From CAXMRP01 sp965216515 (GTDB taxonomy: Bacteria; Pseudomonadota; Alphaproteobacteria; Rhizobiales; Afifellaceae), in assembly GCA_965216515.1 (NCBI GenBank), contig OZ244173.1:1302001-1366000 (forward strand): a stretch of 64,000 nt of DNA, read 5' to 3'. Position 1 is the first letter of the stretch. Every line of letters starts with the position of its first letter. The notes beneath the pieces are model-generated. The model made no database searches. It was not told where the DNA came from and worked only from the letters and a program-made list of their open reading frames with translations. Shown here in pieces: positions 45,332 to 54,334 of this stretch. A program made the translations under genes and the position numbers.

Positions 45332-46156
45332 ATGCCGGTCCTCGCCCTGCCCTTTCCCGCCATCGATCCGGTGCTTTTCAGTTTCGGCCCCTTCGCCATT
45401 CGCTGGTACGGGCTCGCCTATCTCGCCGGCATTCTGCTTGGCTGGCGCTATTCGCGCCGCCTCGCCGGCGATTCGCGCCTGTGGGGCACCAGGCAACCGG
45501 CCATGGACCCCGCCGATATCGATGATTTCGTCATCTGGGCAACGCTGGGTATCGTTCTGGGTGGTCGGCTTGGCTATGTGCTGTTCTACAATTTCGCCGC
45601 CTATGCCGCCGATCCGGCCGCCATCTTGTATGTCTGGGACGGCGGCATGTCCTTCCACGGCGGCCTGCTCGGCACAATTGTGGCCATGACCCTGTTCGCC
45701 ATCCGCCGCGGCATCGCTATCCTCTCCCTGTACGACGTGATCGCCGCCGGCATCCCGTTCGGCCTGTTTTTCGGCCGGCTGGCCAATTTCATCAACGGCG
45801 AACTGTTCGGGCGCGTCGCCGACTTGCCCTGGTCATTCGTCTTTCCCGCCGGCGGCCCTCTGCCCCGCCACCCCAGCCAGCTCTACGAAGCGGCGCTGGA
45901 AGGCATTGTCCTCTTCGCGGTCCTGCGTGTGTTGACTCACAGGTTCGAAAGCCTCTCACGACCGGGCCTGACCGGCGGTGTGTTCGTCGCCGGCTACGGC
46001 GCATGCCGGATTGCGGTGGAATTCGTTCGCGAACCCGACGCCCATATCGGCTTCTTCGGCGACTTTGTGACCTTGGGGATGATCCTGTCGCTGCCGATGG
46101 TGGCGATCGGCCTCGGTTTCGCCATCCATGCCCTGCGCATGAAGGCCGCCCCGTGA
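45332..46156 (+). CDS. lgt: Prolipoprotein diacylglyceryl transferase
   Basis: Lgt attaches diacylglycerol from phosphatidylglycerol to the lipobox Cys of prolipoproteins in the inner membrane. The 274-residue protein has about seven helices, the IRWYGLAYLAGILLGW start, MSFHGGLLGTI with the essential His, and the family signature GRLANFINGELFGR, then RHPSQLYEA. It begins a run of co-directional genes; its stop overlaps the midA GTG by four bases. Confidence 0.96.
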   Translation: MPVLALPFPAIDPVLFSFGPFAIRWYGLAYLAGILLGWRYSRRLAGDSRLWGTRQPAMDPADIDDFVIWATLGIVLGGRLGYVLFYNFAAYAADPAAILYVWDGGMSFHGGLLGTIVAMTLFAIRRGIAILSLYDVIAAGIPFGLFFGRLANFINGELFGRVADLPWSFVFPAGGPLPRHPSQLYEAALEGIVLFAVLRVLTHRFESLSRPGLTGGVFVAGYGACRIAVEFVREPDAHIGFFGDFVTLGMILSLPMVAIGLGFAIHALRMKAAP

Positions 46157-47283
46157 CCACCCCGCTTGGCCACGCCATCCGGCGGCTGATCGCCGCCGAT
46201 GGCCCGATCACCGTCGCCGACTATATGGCCCGTTGCCTCGCCGATCCCGAACACGGCTATTACATCACCCGCGACCCGCTGGGCGCCGCCGGCGATTTTA
46301 CCACCGCCCCGGAAATCAGCCAGATGTTCGGCGAAATCATCGGCGCCTGGCTGGCATTCACGGCGCGCCAGGCCGGTCTTGGCGCCCCCCTGCGCCTGAT
46401 CGAACTCGGTCCCGGCCGCGGCACCCTGATGGCCGACATCCTCCGGGTCATGCAGCGGATGCCGGATCTGGCGACGGGTCTTTGCGTCGAATGTGTCGAG
46501 ACCAGCCCGGCCCTGCGCGAACGCCAGCGCGCCACGCTCGCCGGCTTTGATGTCGCCACCGCGTGGCATGACCGCCTGTCGGCGGTGCCGCGCGGCCCGG
46601 CGCTGGTCGTCGCCAACGAATTTTTCGACGCCCTGCCGGTCTACCAGTATGTCCGCCATGCCGGGCGCTGGCACGAACGCCGCATCGGCCTCGCCCCCGC
46701 CGAAAGCACCGGCCCGCAGGGCACATGTGCCGAGCTGGCATTCGTCGTCGGCCCGCCGGTACCGGAATTCACCGGCATCGATCCCCTCACCGCCGGCGAC
46801 ACCCCATTGGCCGATGGCGCGATCCTGGAAGCGTCGCCGGCCGCCGAAGCGATCATGGCCGAACTGGCCGGCCGGATCGTCGCCGACGGCGGCGCCGCGC
46901 TCGTCATCGATTATGGCTACGACACATCCGACCGGCCGCCGGCAGGCAGCTTTCAGGCGGTTCGCCATCATCGCCATGCCGACCCCCTCGCCGAGCCCGG
47001 TGCGGCCGACCTGACCGCCCACGTCGATTTCGCTGCCCTTGGCCGCGCCGCCAGGGCCGCCGGCGCAGCCGTTCATGGTCCCCTCCGGCAGGGCCGGTTT
47101 CTGACCGCGCTCGGCCTGCCGGCCCGTGCCGAAAAACTGAAACGGGACAAGTCGCCGCAAATCGCCGCCGAAATCGATACCGCCGCGATCCGCCTTGTCG
47201 GCCCGGGTGATGACGAAATGGGGACCCGTTTCAAGGCCATTGCCGTGACCCGCGCCGGGACGCCGCCGCCGCCGCCATTTTGA
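46153..47283 (+). CDS. SAM-dependent methyltransferase, MidA/NDUFAF7 family
   Basis: The 376-residue protein begins with a GTG overlapping the lgt stop. Family hallmarks are EHGYYITRDPLGAAGDFTTAPEISQMFGE, the AdoMet-binding LIELGPGRGTLMADI, ANEFFDALPVYQ, and LVIDYGYD. The mitochondrial homologue NDUFAF7 dimethylates an arginine of NDUFS2 during complex I assembly; the bacterial protein probably has a similar role, though this is inferred. Confidence 0.92.
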   Translation: MTTPLGHAIRRLIAADGPITVADYMARCLADPEHGYYITRDPLGAAGDFTTAPEISQMFGEIIGAWLAFTARQAGLGAPLRLIELGPGRGTLMADILRVMQRMPDLATGLCVECVETSPALRERQRATLAGFDVATAWHDRLSAVPRGPALVVANEFFDALPVYQYVRHAGRWHERRIGLAPAESTGPQGTCAELAFVVGPPVPEFTGIDPLTAGDTPLADGAILEASPAAEAIMAELAGRIVADGGAALVIDYGYDTSDRPPAGSFQAVRHHRHADPLAEPGAADLTAHVDFAALGRAARAAGAAVHGPLRQGRFLTALGLPARAEKLKRDKSPQIAAEIDTAAIRLVGPGDDEMGTRFKAIAVTRAGTPPPPPF

Positions 47284-47401
47284 TCCTTTTCGCAGCCTGT
47301 GCGCGGTGCCGCCGGCGGCCGGCCGCCATTGGCGGCGCTGGTCCGGCCGGACCCGGACCGGGGGGTTTGACATTGGCAAGCCGGACGGACACTTTTCCGG
47401 C

Positions 47402-48199
47402 ATGGAGGCAGGAACCACCCAGGCACAGCCGATCGAATCGCCGGCCCTTGCCGGATTGGAGGGCTTCCGGCATGCCTTTTTCACCCGCGCCGGCGGCGTT
47501 TCCGGAGGGCTTTACGCCACGCTCAACACCGGTCTCGGTTCCGGGGATCACCGGGAAAACGTGTTGGCGAATCGCGCCCGCGCCTGCGCCTATCTGGGCC
47601 TGGAGCCCGACGCGCTGGCCACGCCCTACCAGATACACTCCGCCACCGCCGTCCACGTTGGCGAACCCTGGCCGCCGGGCCAGGGTCCCCGCGCCGATGC
47701 CGTGGTCACCGATCGTCCCGGGATCGCCGTCGGCGTCGGCACCGCCGATTGCGGGCCGGTGCTGTTCGCCGAGCCGCAGGCCGGGATCGCCGCCGCCGCC
47801 CATGCCGGCTGGAAGGGCGCGCTCACGGGCATACTGGACGCGACCATCGACCTGATGGAGGATCTCGGCGCGGACCGGCGGCAAATTGTCGCCGTTCTCG
47901 GCCCGACCATATCGGCCTCCGCCTACGAGGTCGGCCAGGAATTTGTCGACAGGTTCATCGCCGAAAACGCCGGCAATCAACGGTTTTTCACGGCCGCCGA
48001 CCGCGCCGGCCACGCCATGTTCGATCTGCCGGCCTATATCCTCCATCGCCTCGCTGACGCCGGCATCCGGTCCGCGGAGGCGCTCAACCTGTGCACCTAC
48101 TCCGACAGCGCGCGGTTTTTCTCCTATCGTCGCACCACCCACAAGGCAGAGCCGGACTATGGCCGCCTGTTGTCCGCAATCGTGATCGCATCACCCTGA
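47402..48199 (+). CDS. pgeF: Peptidoglycan editing factor PgeF (laccase-domain protein)
   Basis: PgeF removes wrongly incorporated amino acids from peptidoglycan precursors and has a Zn-binding Cys/His site once read as polyphenol oxidase. The 265-residue protein shows HAFFTRAGGVSGGLYATLN, the QIHSATAVHV His, TADCGPVLF with Cys, and AAAHAGWKGAL with His. It is co-directional with midA, 118 bp away; the start at 47402 gives the normal length. Confidence 0.93.
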   Translation: MEAGTTQAQPIESPALAGLEGFRHAFFTRAGGVSGGLYATLNTGLGSGDHRENVLANRARACAYLGLEPDALATPYQIHSATAVHVGEPWPPGQGPRADAVVTDRPGIAVGVGTADCGPVLFAEPQAGIAAAAHAGWKGALTGILDATIDLMEDLGADRRQIVAVLGPTISASAYEVGQEFVDRFIAENAGNQRFFTAADRAGHAMFDLPAYILHRLADAGIRSAEALNLCTYSDSARFFSYRRTTHKAEPDYGRLLSAIVIASP

Positions 48200-48255
48200 T
48201 TGTTGCCGGCGCCCGGCGCCAAATCGCCGCAAACCAGACAGGATCCAAAAGACCG

Positions 48256-49407
48256 ATGGCCCTTCATTTCGAAACCGCCGAATTCCAATCCCGCCTGGAA
48301 AGCGTGCGTACCGTCATGGCCGAGCGCGGCCTGGGCGCACTTTTGCTGTTCGCGCCGGAAAGTCACTACTGGCTGACCGGCTACGACACCTTCGGCTATT
48401 GCTTCTTCCAGTGCCTGGTGTTGCGCGCCGACGGCAATCTCTCGCTGCTGACCCGCTCCGCCGACCTGCGCCAGGCGCGGCACACATCGCTGATCGAGGA
48501 CATCCGCATCTGGGGCGAGAGGCCGTCGGCGAACCGCGCCCAGGCGCTGCGCGATCTGTTGAACGAATTCGACCTGCTCGGCTCGCCGATCGGCGTCGAA
48601 TGGGATACCCACGGTCTCACCGCTGCCGACGGTCGGGCGCTGGATGAAGTGTTGCGGACCTTCTCAGACCTGTCCGACGCCTCCGACATCGTCCCCCGCC
48701 TCCGCCTGACGAAAAGCCCCGCGGAGATGGCCTATGTGACCCGGGCGGCCGAACTGGCCGACGACGCCCTCGATGTCGGCCTGGCAAAGATCGCCGGCGG
48801 CAGCGACGAGGCGGAAATCCTCGCCGCCATGCAGGGCTCGGTGTTGGCAGCCGGCGGCGACTATCCCGGCAATCCGTTCGTGATCGGCTCCGGCGCCGAT
48901 GCGCTTTTGTGCCGGACCAAGACCGGCCGGCGTAAGCTCGACCGCCAGGACCAGATCACCCTGGAATTCGCCGGCGTATACCGCCACTACCATGTCGCCC
49001 TGATGCGGACCGTTATTGTCGGCGAGCCGACACCGCGTCATCGCGAACTGCACGAGGCTGCGCAAAACGCACTCACCGCCGTCCAGACCGTCATGCGGCC
49101 CGGCCATACCTTCGGCGACATCTTCGCCGCCCACGCCACGGCGCTGGAAAATCATGGCATGACCCGCCATCGGCTCAATGCCTGTGGCTATTCGCTGGGG
49201 GCCCGGTTCGCGCCGAGCTGGATGGACTGGCCGATGTTCTACCGCGACAATCCGGTCGAGATTGCGCCGGACATGGTGCTGTTCGCCCATATGATCCTGT
49301 TCGATTCCGATACCGAAACCGCCATGTGCATCGGCCGCACCTACAAGACCACCGAGGGCGCGCCGGAACCGCTGTCACGCCACGGCACCGAATTGCTGGT
49401 CCGATAA
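48256..49407 (+). CDS. M24-family protein lacking canonical metal ligands
   Basis: The 383-residue protein has the creatinase-like N-terminal domain (LLFAPESHYWLTGYDTFGYCF) and a pita-bread catalytic domain. The usual dinuclear-metal Asp residues are absent: the segment reads LEFAGVYRHYHVALMRTV where aminopeptidase P has DxG...SDxTRT. This places it with the creatinase/ectoine-hydrolase (DoeA)-like, metal-free branch, so hydrolysis of a C-N bond in a small molecule is more likely than peptidase action. GYSLGARFAPSW and the final PEPLSRHGTELLV are typical. The stop overlaps the lipoprotein start (TAATG). Confidence 0.88.
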   Translation: MALHFETAEFQSRLESVRTVMAERGLGALLLFAPESHYWLTGYDTFGYCFFQCLVLRADGNLSLLTRSADLRQARHTSLIEDIRIWGERPSANRAQALRDLLNEFDLLGSPIGVEWDTHGLTAADGRALDEVLRTFSDLSDASDIVPRLRLTKSPAEMAYVTRAAELADDALDVGLAKIAGGSDEAEILAAMQGSVLAAGGDYPGNPFVIGSGADALLCRTKTGRRKLDRQDQITLEFAGVYRHYHVALMRTVIVGEPTPRHRELHEAAQNALTAVQTVMRPGHTFGDIFAAHATALENHGMTRHRLNACGYSLGARFAPSWMDWPMFYRDNPVEIAPDMVLFAHMILFDSDTETAMCIGRTYKTTEGAPEPLSRHGTELLVR

Positions 49408-50069
49408 TGCCCCGCCTGCCGCATACCGGTCGGTCAATCGGCCCGGCCCGTAGTGTTGCCGCTGCCTGGCGGGCGCTGCGCGGACGCCATGGCGTCCTGG
49501 CCGCCCTCTGCCTGGCAGTCGCCGGATGCCAGTCGCTGGCCATTCCCGATTTCAATTGGCGGCAGCGATTGGCGACAGCACCCGCCCAGCCGGCACACCA
49601 GGCGCCCCGGCAACCGGATGGCCAGGCGGCTGCGCAGACGTCGGCCGGCGCCCCGGCAGCCAGCACCACCGGCGCGGTTCCGTCCTTGCCGCCGCCCGTC
49701 CCGGCGGCACAGGCCCGGTTTGCCTTTGCACCCCTGAGCGGCCCGCCGCAACCTGTCGCCGACCGGCTCGCCGCCGCCGTGGCACGCCATTCCGGCGCCC
49801 GCAACCTGCAACTCACCGGTGCCGGCGATCCCGCCGCCACCTATCTGGTCAAGGGCTACCTCTCGCTGGTGCCGGATGACGACATGACCCGGCTCGCCTA
49901 TGTCTGGGATGTGTTGGGCCCCGACCGCCGCAGGCTTCACCGCATATCCGGCTGGACGGCGATTGCGCCTGCCGGCGGCACCGGCTGGGGCGATGTCGGA
50001 CCGGCCGCCCTCGACACCGTGGCCGCCGCCGCGCTGGATGCGCTTGCCGCCTGGATCGGCGCCGCCTGA
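49407..50069 (+). CDS. Putative lipoprotein
   Basis: The 220-residue product has a basic N-terminus, a hydrophobic segment and a lipobox (LAVAGC, Cys near residue 41), then a Pro/Ala/Gln-rich linker and a C-terminal domain with YLVKGYLSLVPDDDMTRLAYVWDVLGPDRRRLHRISG. It resembles lipoproteins commonly found just upstream of prs in Rhizobiales. Function is unknown. It would be a substrate of Lgt encoded in the same cluster. Its ATG overlaps the stop of the M24 gene. Confidence 0.85.
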   Translation: MPRLPHTGRSIGPARSVAAAWRALRGRHGVLAALCLAVAGCQSLAIPDFNWRQRLATAPAQPAHQAPRQPDGQAAAQTSAGAPAASTTGAVPSLPPPVPAAQARFAFAPLSGPPQPVADRLAAAVARHSGARNLQLTGAGDPAATYLVKGYLSLVPDDDMTRLAYVWDVLGPDRRRLHRISGWTAIAPAGGTGWGDVGPAALDTVAAAALDALAAWIGAA

Positions 50070-50241
50070 GGGAGGCCGCGGGCCACCTTCGGCGGTCAAT
50101 TCGCCTTCCCGGCGCTTTTCTGTGCGCCGCCCGGTTGTCGTGGCTGCGAGCCATTGTTAAAAGGCCGCGTCGATCCGGCGACAAACGGGCACAAGACCCG
50201 CGGGGATTGACCGGCCGGGGCGGCGCAGGGGACCAGTTTCC

Positions 50242-51174
50242 ATGAAAATCGTTGCGGGCAACTCCAACGGCACGCTCGCTGCCGATATTGCCGCCTATCT
50301 GGATCTGGAGCCGGCGAAATGCGCCGTGCGGCGGTTTGCCGACCAGGAGATATTCGTCGAGATCCTCGAAAATGTCCGCGGCGAGGATGTGTTCGTCATC
50401 CAGTCGACCAGCTTTCCGGCCAATGATCACCTGATGGAGCTGTTGATCATCATCGACGCCCTGCGTCGCTCTTCCGCCAAGCGGATCACCGCCGTACTGC
50501 CCTATTTCGGCTATGCCCGGCAGGACAGGCGGACCAGCGGCCGCACACCGATCTCGGCCAAGCTGGTCGCCAACATCATCACCCATGCCGGCGCCGACAG
50601 GGTGTTGACCGTCGATCTCCACGCCGGCCAGATTCAGGGCTTCTTCGACATCCCCACCGACAATCTGTTTTCCGTGCCGGTATTTTCCCGCGACATTCTG
50701 GAACGCAAGACCAATGGCAGTCTCACCGTCGTGTCACCCGATGTCGGCGGTGTCGTGCGCGCCCGGGCGCTGGCCAAGCGGCTGGACGCGGCGCTGGCCA
50801 TTGTCGACAAGCGCCGCGAGCAACCCGGCGAATCGGAAGTGATGAACATCATCGGCGCCGTCGAGGGACGTGACTGCGTCCTTTTCGATGATATCGTCGA
50901 TTCCGGCGGCACGTTGTGCAATGCCGCCGATGCGCTTCTGGAGAAAGGCGCCAAATCCGTTCAGGCCTATATCACCCACGGCGTCTTGTCCGGCGGCGCC
51001 GTCGCCCGCGTCACCGCGTCCCAGCTGACCGAACTGGTCATCACCGATTCCATCGAGGCAACAAGCGCCGTTCGCGCCGCCCACAATATCCGGGTTGTCT
51101 CCGTCGCCGGTCTTCTCGGCGAGGCGATCCGCCGGACCGCCCTGGAAAAATCCGTTTCCAGCCTGTTCGACTAG
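50242..51174 (+). CDS. prs: Ribose-phosphate pyrophosphokinase
   Basis: Prs makes PRPP from ribose 5-phosphate and ATP for nucleotide, histidine and tryptophan synthesis. The 310-residue protein shows the RRFADQEIFVEI segment, the pyrophosphate-binding DLHAGQIQGFFDIPTDNL signature, and the PRPP-binding loop CVLFDDIVDSGGTL. Length is normal. It begins the conserved cluster prs-rplY-pth-ychF. Confidence 0.97.
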   Translation: MKIVAGNSNGTLAADIAAYLDLEPAKCAVRRFADQEIFVEILENVRGEDVFVIQSTSFPANDHLMELLIIIDALRRSSAKRITAVLPYFGYARQDRRTSGRTPISAKLVANIITHAGADRVLTVDLHAGQIQGFFDIPTDNLFSVPVFSRDILERKTNGSLTVVSPDVGGVVRARALAKRLDAALAIVDKRREQPGESEVMNIIGAVEGRDCVLFDDIVDSGGTLCNAADALLEKGAKSVQAYITHGVLSGGAVARVTASQLTELVITDSIEATSAVRAAHNIRVVSVAGLLGEAIRRTALEKSVSSLFD

Positions 51175-51369
51175 CCGGCGCGCCCGGCCGCCGCCGCCGC
51201 GCCCGTTTGCCGGCGCACCTCCGTCTGCGCCGCATTGCCAACCGGCCGGCCTTGCCCTATAAGCGCGCTCGCGCGCCAGACACCCTTGGAGGCGGCGCGC
51301 TGCCGGCCGCGCGACGCGGCCGTTCTTGCACCGAAATTTGCTTGTACAGAAATTCGAAGGAGTGCACCC

Positions 51370-52056
51370 ATGAGCCAGACATACGAGCTCAAGGCCGAGG
51401 TGCGCGAACGGGCCGGCAAGGGGGCCGCCCGTGCCGTGCGCCGCCAGGGCAAGGTCCCGGCCGTTATCTATGGCGACAAGAAGCCGCCGATCCCGATCTC
51501 CCTGCCGGCCCAGGAAATGACCTTGCGTCTTCACGCAGGCGGTTTTCTGACAACGGTCGGATCGATCGACATCGACGGCAACAAGGTGCGGGTCATTGCC
51601 AAGGACTACCAGCTCGACCCGGTCCGCGACTTTCTCATGCACGTGGATTTCTACCGCGTCGCCAAGGGTGCCACTCTGACCCTGGAAATTCCGGTCAATT
51701 TCATCAATGACGAGGAATCGCCGGGCCTGAAACGCGGCGGCGTCCTCAATGTCGTCCGTCACACGGTCGAGCTGGTTGTTCCGGCCGACTCGATTCCGGA
51801 CGTTCTTGTCGCCGATCTGACCGGCCTCGACATCGGCGACGGCATCCATATCTCCGACATCACCCTGCCCGAAGGCGTCGTGCCCACCATCACCGACCGC
51901 GACTTTACGATCGCCACGATCGCCGCCCCGGCCGGTCTGACCGAGGCCGAGGAAGCCGGTGAGGAGGAAGAGCTGGAGGATCCGGAACTCGTCGGCGAGG
52001 AAGGCGAGGAAGGCGAAGAGGAAGCGGGCGAGGCAAACGAAGAAGAAGCCGGCTAG
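51370..52056 (+). CDS. rplY: 50S ribosomal protein L25/general stress protein Ctc
   Basis: The long (CTC) form of L25 binds 5S rRNA. The 228-residue protein has YELKAEVRERAGKGAARAVRRQGKVPAVIYGD at the N-terminus and the second beta domain (LDPVRDFLMHVDFYRV, VNFINDEESPGLKRGGVLN). The C-terminal 35 residues are almost all Glu, Gly and Ala. AAGGAG precedes the ATG at 51370. The pth gene starts 9 bp after its stop. Confidence 0.95.
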   Translation: MSQTYELKAEVRERAGKGAARAVRRQGKVPAVIYGDKKPPIPISLPAQEMTLRLHAGGFLTTVGSIDIDGNKVRVIAKDYQLDPVRDFLMHVDFYRVAKGATLTLEIPVNFINDEESPGLKRGGVLNVVRHTVELVVPADSIPDVLVADLTGLDIGDGIHISDITLPEGVVPTITDRDFTIATIAAPAGLTEAEEAGEEEELEDPELVGEEGEEGEEEAGEANEEEAG

Positions 52057-52064
52057 GCCTTGCC

Positions 52065-52829
52065 ATGCTGCTGATCGCCGGCCTTGGCAATCCCGGCCGG
52101 CGCTACGCCGGCAACCGACACAATATCGGTTTCATGGTGGCGGACCAGATCCACCGCCGCCACCATTTCGCGCCTTGGCGCGCCCGTTTTGAGGGCGAGG
52201 TGAGCGAGGGCATGCTCGGCGGCGAAAAGACACTGCTGTTGAAACCCGCAACGTTCATGAACGAATCCGGCCGGGCCGTCGGCCAGGCCATGCGGTTCTA
52301 CAAGCTCGATCCCGAAGATGTCGTGATCGTCTACGACGAAATCGACCTGCCGCCGGGCAAGGTGCGGATCAAGGCCGGCGGCGGCCGGCCCAGTCACAAC
52401 GGCCTGCGCTCCGTGACCGCCCACATCGGCAACGACTACCGCCGCTTGCGGATCGGCATCGGCCATCCCGGCCATAAGAGCCTGGTCCACCGATTCGTTC
52501 TGAAGGACTTTCCCCGTGCCGATCGCGCCTGGGTCGATGCGGTAATCGCCGCCATAGCCGAGCACACGCCGCTCCTCGCCGCCCATGAGGATTCCAGCTT
52601 CATGAACCGCGTACATCTGAGCCTGGTGGAGTCCGGGCAATTTGACGGCGACAACGACGATTCCGCCGGCAAATCCGCAAATCAGGATGCGCCCCGGCGC
52701 ACGAAGACCGCCGGCGCCCGCGCCGATGCCAGCCGGCCCGCCGGTTCGGACCCCGGCGACGAGGCCGCCCGCCAGGGACCGCTTGGCGAGGGCCTGCGCA
52801 AGCTGTTCGGCCTGGGGCGCAAGAACTGA
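52065..52829 (+). CDS. pth: Peptidyl-tRNA hydrolase
   Basis: Pth releases peptides from prematurely dropped peptidyl-tRNA. The 254-residue protein has AGLGNPGRRYAGNRHNIGFMVAD with catalytic His, FMNESGRAVGQAMRFYK, VVIVYDEIDLPPGKVRIKAGGGRPSHNGLRS, and the RIGIGHPG segment. The C-terminal 60 residues are a low-complexity Asp/Ala/Arg-rich extension absent from E. coli Pth. It is coupled with rplY upstream and ychF 2 bp downstream. Confidence 0.96.
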   Translation: MLLIAGLGNPGRRYAGNRHNIGFMVADQIHRRHHFAPWRARFEGEVSEGMLGGEKTLLLKPATFMNESGRAVGQAMRFYKLDPEDVVIVYDEIDLPPGKVRIKAGGGRPSHNGLRSVTAHIGNDYRRLRIGIGHPGHKSLVHRFVLKDFPRADRAWVDAVIAAIAEHTPLLAAHEDSSFMNRVHLSLVESGQFDGDNDDSAGKSANQDAPRRTKTAGARADASRPAGSDPGDEAARQGPLGEGLRKLFGLGRKN

Positions 52830-52831
52830 CC

Positions 52832-53935
52832 ATGGGATTTCGATGCGGCATCGTCGGCCTGCCCAATGTCGGCAAGTCGACCCTCTTCAACGCCCTGACG
52901 CGCACGGCCAGCGCCCAGGCCGCCAACTACCCCTTTTGCACCATCGAGCCCAACACCGGCGATGTCGCCGTGCCCGATCCCCGGCTCGACGAGATTGCCC
53001 GGATCGCCGGATCCGCGCGCACCGTCCACACCCGGCTCACTTTCGTCGACATCGCCGGCCTTGTGCGCGGCGCCGCAAAGGGCGAAGGCCTCGGCAACCA
53101 GTTCCTCGCCAACATCCGCGAGGTCGATGCCATCGCCCATGTCTTGCGTTGCTTTGAGGACGGGGACATCACCCATGTCGACTGCCGCATCGACCCGGTG
53201 GCCGACGCCGAAACGGTGGAAACGGAATTGATGCTCGCCGACCTGGAAAGCCTGGAGCGCCGCATCGAGCCCCTGCGCAAGAAGGCCACCGCCCGGGACA
53301 AGGAAGCGCTGGCCGTATTGCCGGTCATGGAAAAGGCATTGGCCGCCCTCCGTGACGGCGCGATGGCGCGCACCATCCGCGACGATCTGTCGGAGGCCGA
53401 TCGTGCGACGCTGCGCAGCCTCGGCCTGCTCACCGCCAAACCGATGCTCTATGTCTGCAACGTCGCCGAAGGGGATGCCGCCACCGGCAATGCCGACGTC
53501 GAGCGCATTGCCCTGCGCGCCCGGGAAAAGGGCGCCGGCTGTGTCTTTATTTCCGCCGCCATCGAGGCGGAAATCGCCAGCCTCCCGGACAGCGAGCAGG
53601 CAGAATATCTGGAAACCCTGGGTCTATCCGAGCCCGGGCTCGACCGGATGATACGCGCCGGCTACGGCCTTCTTGAACTCATCACCTTTTTCACTGCCGG
53701 CCCCAAGGAAGCCCGGGCCTGGACCATCCGCCGCGGCACCCGCGCCCCGGCTGCCGCCGGCGCCATCCATACCGATTTCCAGCGCGGATTCATTCGCGCC
53801 CAGACCATCGCGCTTCAGGATTTTCTCACCCTCGGCGGAGAGCAGGCGGCCAAGGAAGCCGGCAAGGCCCGCGACGAAGGCAAGGACTACGTGGTCCGGG
53901 ACGGCGATGTCATCCTGTTCAAGTTCGCCACCTGA
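52832..53935 (+). CDS. ychF: Obg-like ATPase YchF
   Basis: YchF is a P-loop NTPase of the Obg superfamily that prefers ATP and is redox-sensitive, linked to translation and oxidative stress control. The 367-residue protein has CGIVGLPNVGKSTLFNALT, FVDIAGLVRGAAKGEGLGNQFL, the coiled-coil insert, and a C-terminal TGS domain (FFTAGPKEARAWTIRRGTRAPAAAG). It is the last gene of the prs cluster. Confidence 0.97.
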   Translation: MGFRCGIVGLPNVGKSTLFNALTRTASAQAANYPFCTIEPNTGDVAVPDPRLDEIARIAGSARTVHTRLTFVDIAGLVRGAAKGEGLGNQFLANIREVDAIAHVLRCFEDGDITHVDCRIDPVADAETVETELMLADLESLERRIEPLRKKATARDKEALAVLPVMEKALAALRDGAMARTIRDDLSEADRATLRSLGLLTAKPMLYVCNVAEGDAATGNADVERIALRAREKGAGCVFISAAIEAEIASLPDSEQAEYLETLGLSEPGLDRMIRAGYGLLELITFFTAGPKEARAWTIRRGTRAPAAAGAIHTDFQRGFIRAQTIALQDFLTLGGEQAAKEAGKARDEGKDYVVRDGDVILFKFAT

Positions 53936-53979
53936 CAAACCATCGCCCCGCCCCGGTGCCTGATCGCCCCGGCCGCCGC

Positions 53980-54192
53980 CTAGTCCGGGTGCAGCGCCCG
54001 GCGGCGAGTGGACAAGCCGAACAATTTGTAGAGCGGATCGGAGGCCATGCTCGCCGTCACCAGGAAATAAATACCGCCGAGCCAGAGCCACGACCATCCG
54101 CTGTTGTCGCCGAAGTACAAGACCAGGCAGGTTAAGCCGGCGCATGCGCGCACGATTTGATCGATACGACCCAAATTGACTGTCTGAAGCAC
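53980..54192 (-). CDS. DUF2892 (YgaP-like TM) protein
   Basis: The 70-residue product is a small membrane protein with two hydrophobic hairpin helices: LGRIDQIVRACAGLTCLVLYFG and WLWLGGIYFLVTASM, then DPLYKLFGLST as in DUF2892. The GTG at 54192 is preferred over one at 54207 because AGGGG stands eight bases before it and the family begins about there. Two adjacent palindromes lie about 55-85 bp upstream. Function is unknown. Confidence 0.85.
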   Translation of the reverse strand: MLQTVNLGRIDQIVRACAGLTCLVLYFGDNSGWSWLWLGGIYFLVTASMASDPLYKLFGLSTRRRALHPD

Positions 54193-54246
54193 TGAACCAC
54201 CCCTCACGGCATTAGCGAACCGGTTGGCGAGTCCTATCCTGCATTA

Positions 54247-54277
54247 TGAACAAAATGTTCAGATTTCTTAAGAAATC
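54247..54277. promoter_or_regulatory. Two adjacent palindromes upstream of the DUF2892 gene
   Basis: TGAACA-AAA-TGTTCA (54247-54261) is immediately followed by the perfect 16-bp palindrome GATTTCTTAAGAAATC (54262-54277). They lie between petC and the DUF2892 start in AT-rich DNA, the right place for an operator or promoter. The binding protein is unknown. Confidence 0.45.
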
Positions 54278-54334
54278 GCTAAGCGACCGTAAACAGTTTT
54301 GAATGAATTTGGGTGAATTTGTGCCGGTTGTGCG

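Noticed and set aside
50070..50241. Structured RNA or riboswitch upstream of prs
   Set aside because: Only short GC-rich stems are visible, no known riboswitch core could be matched.
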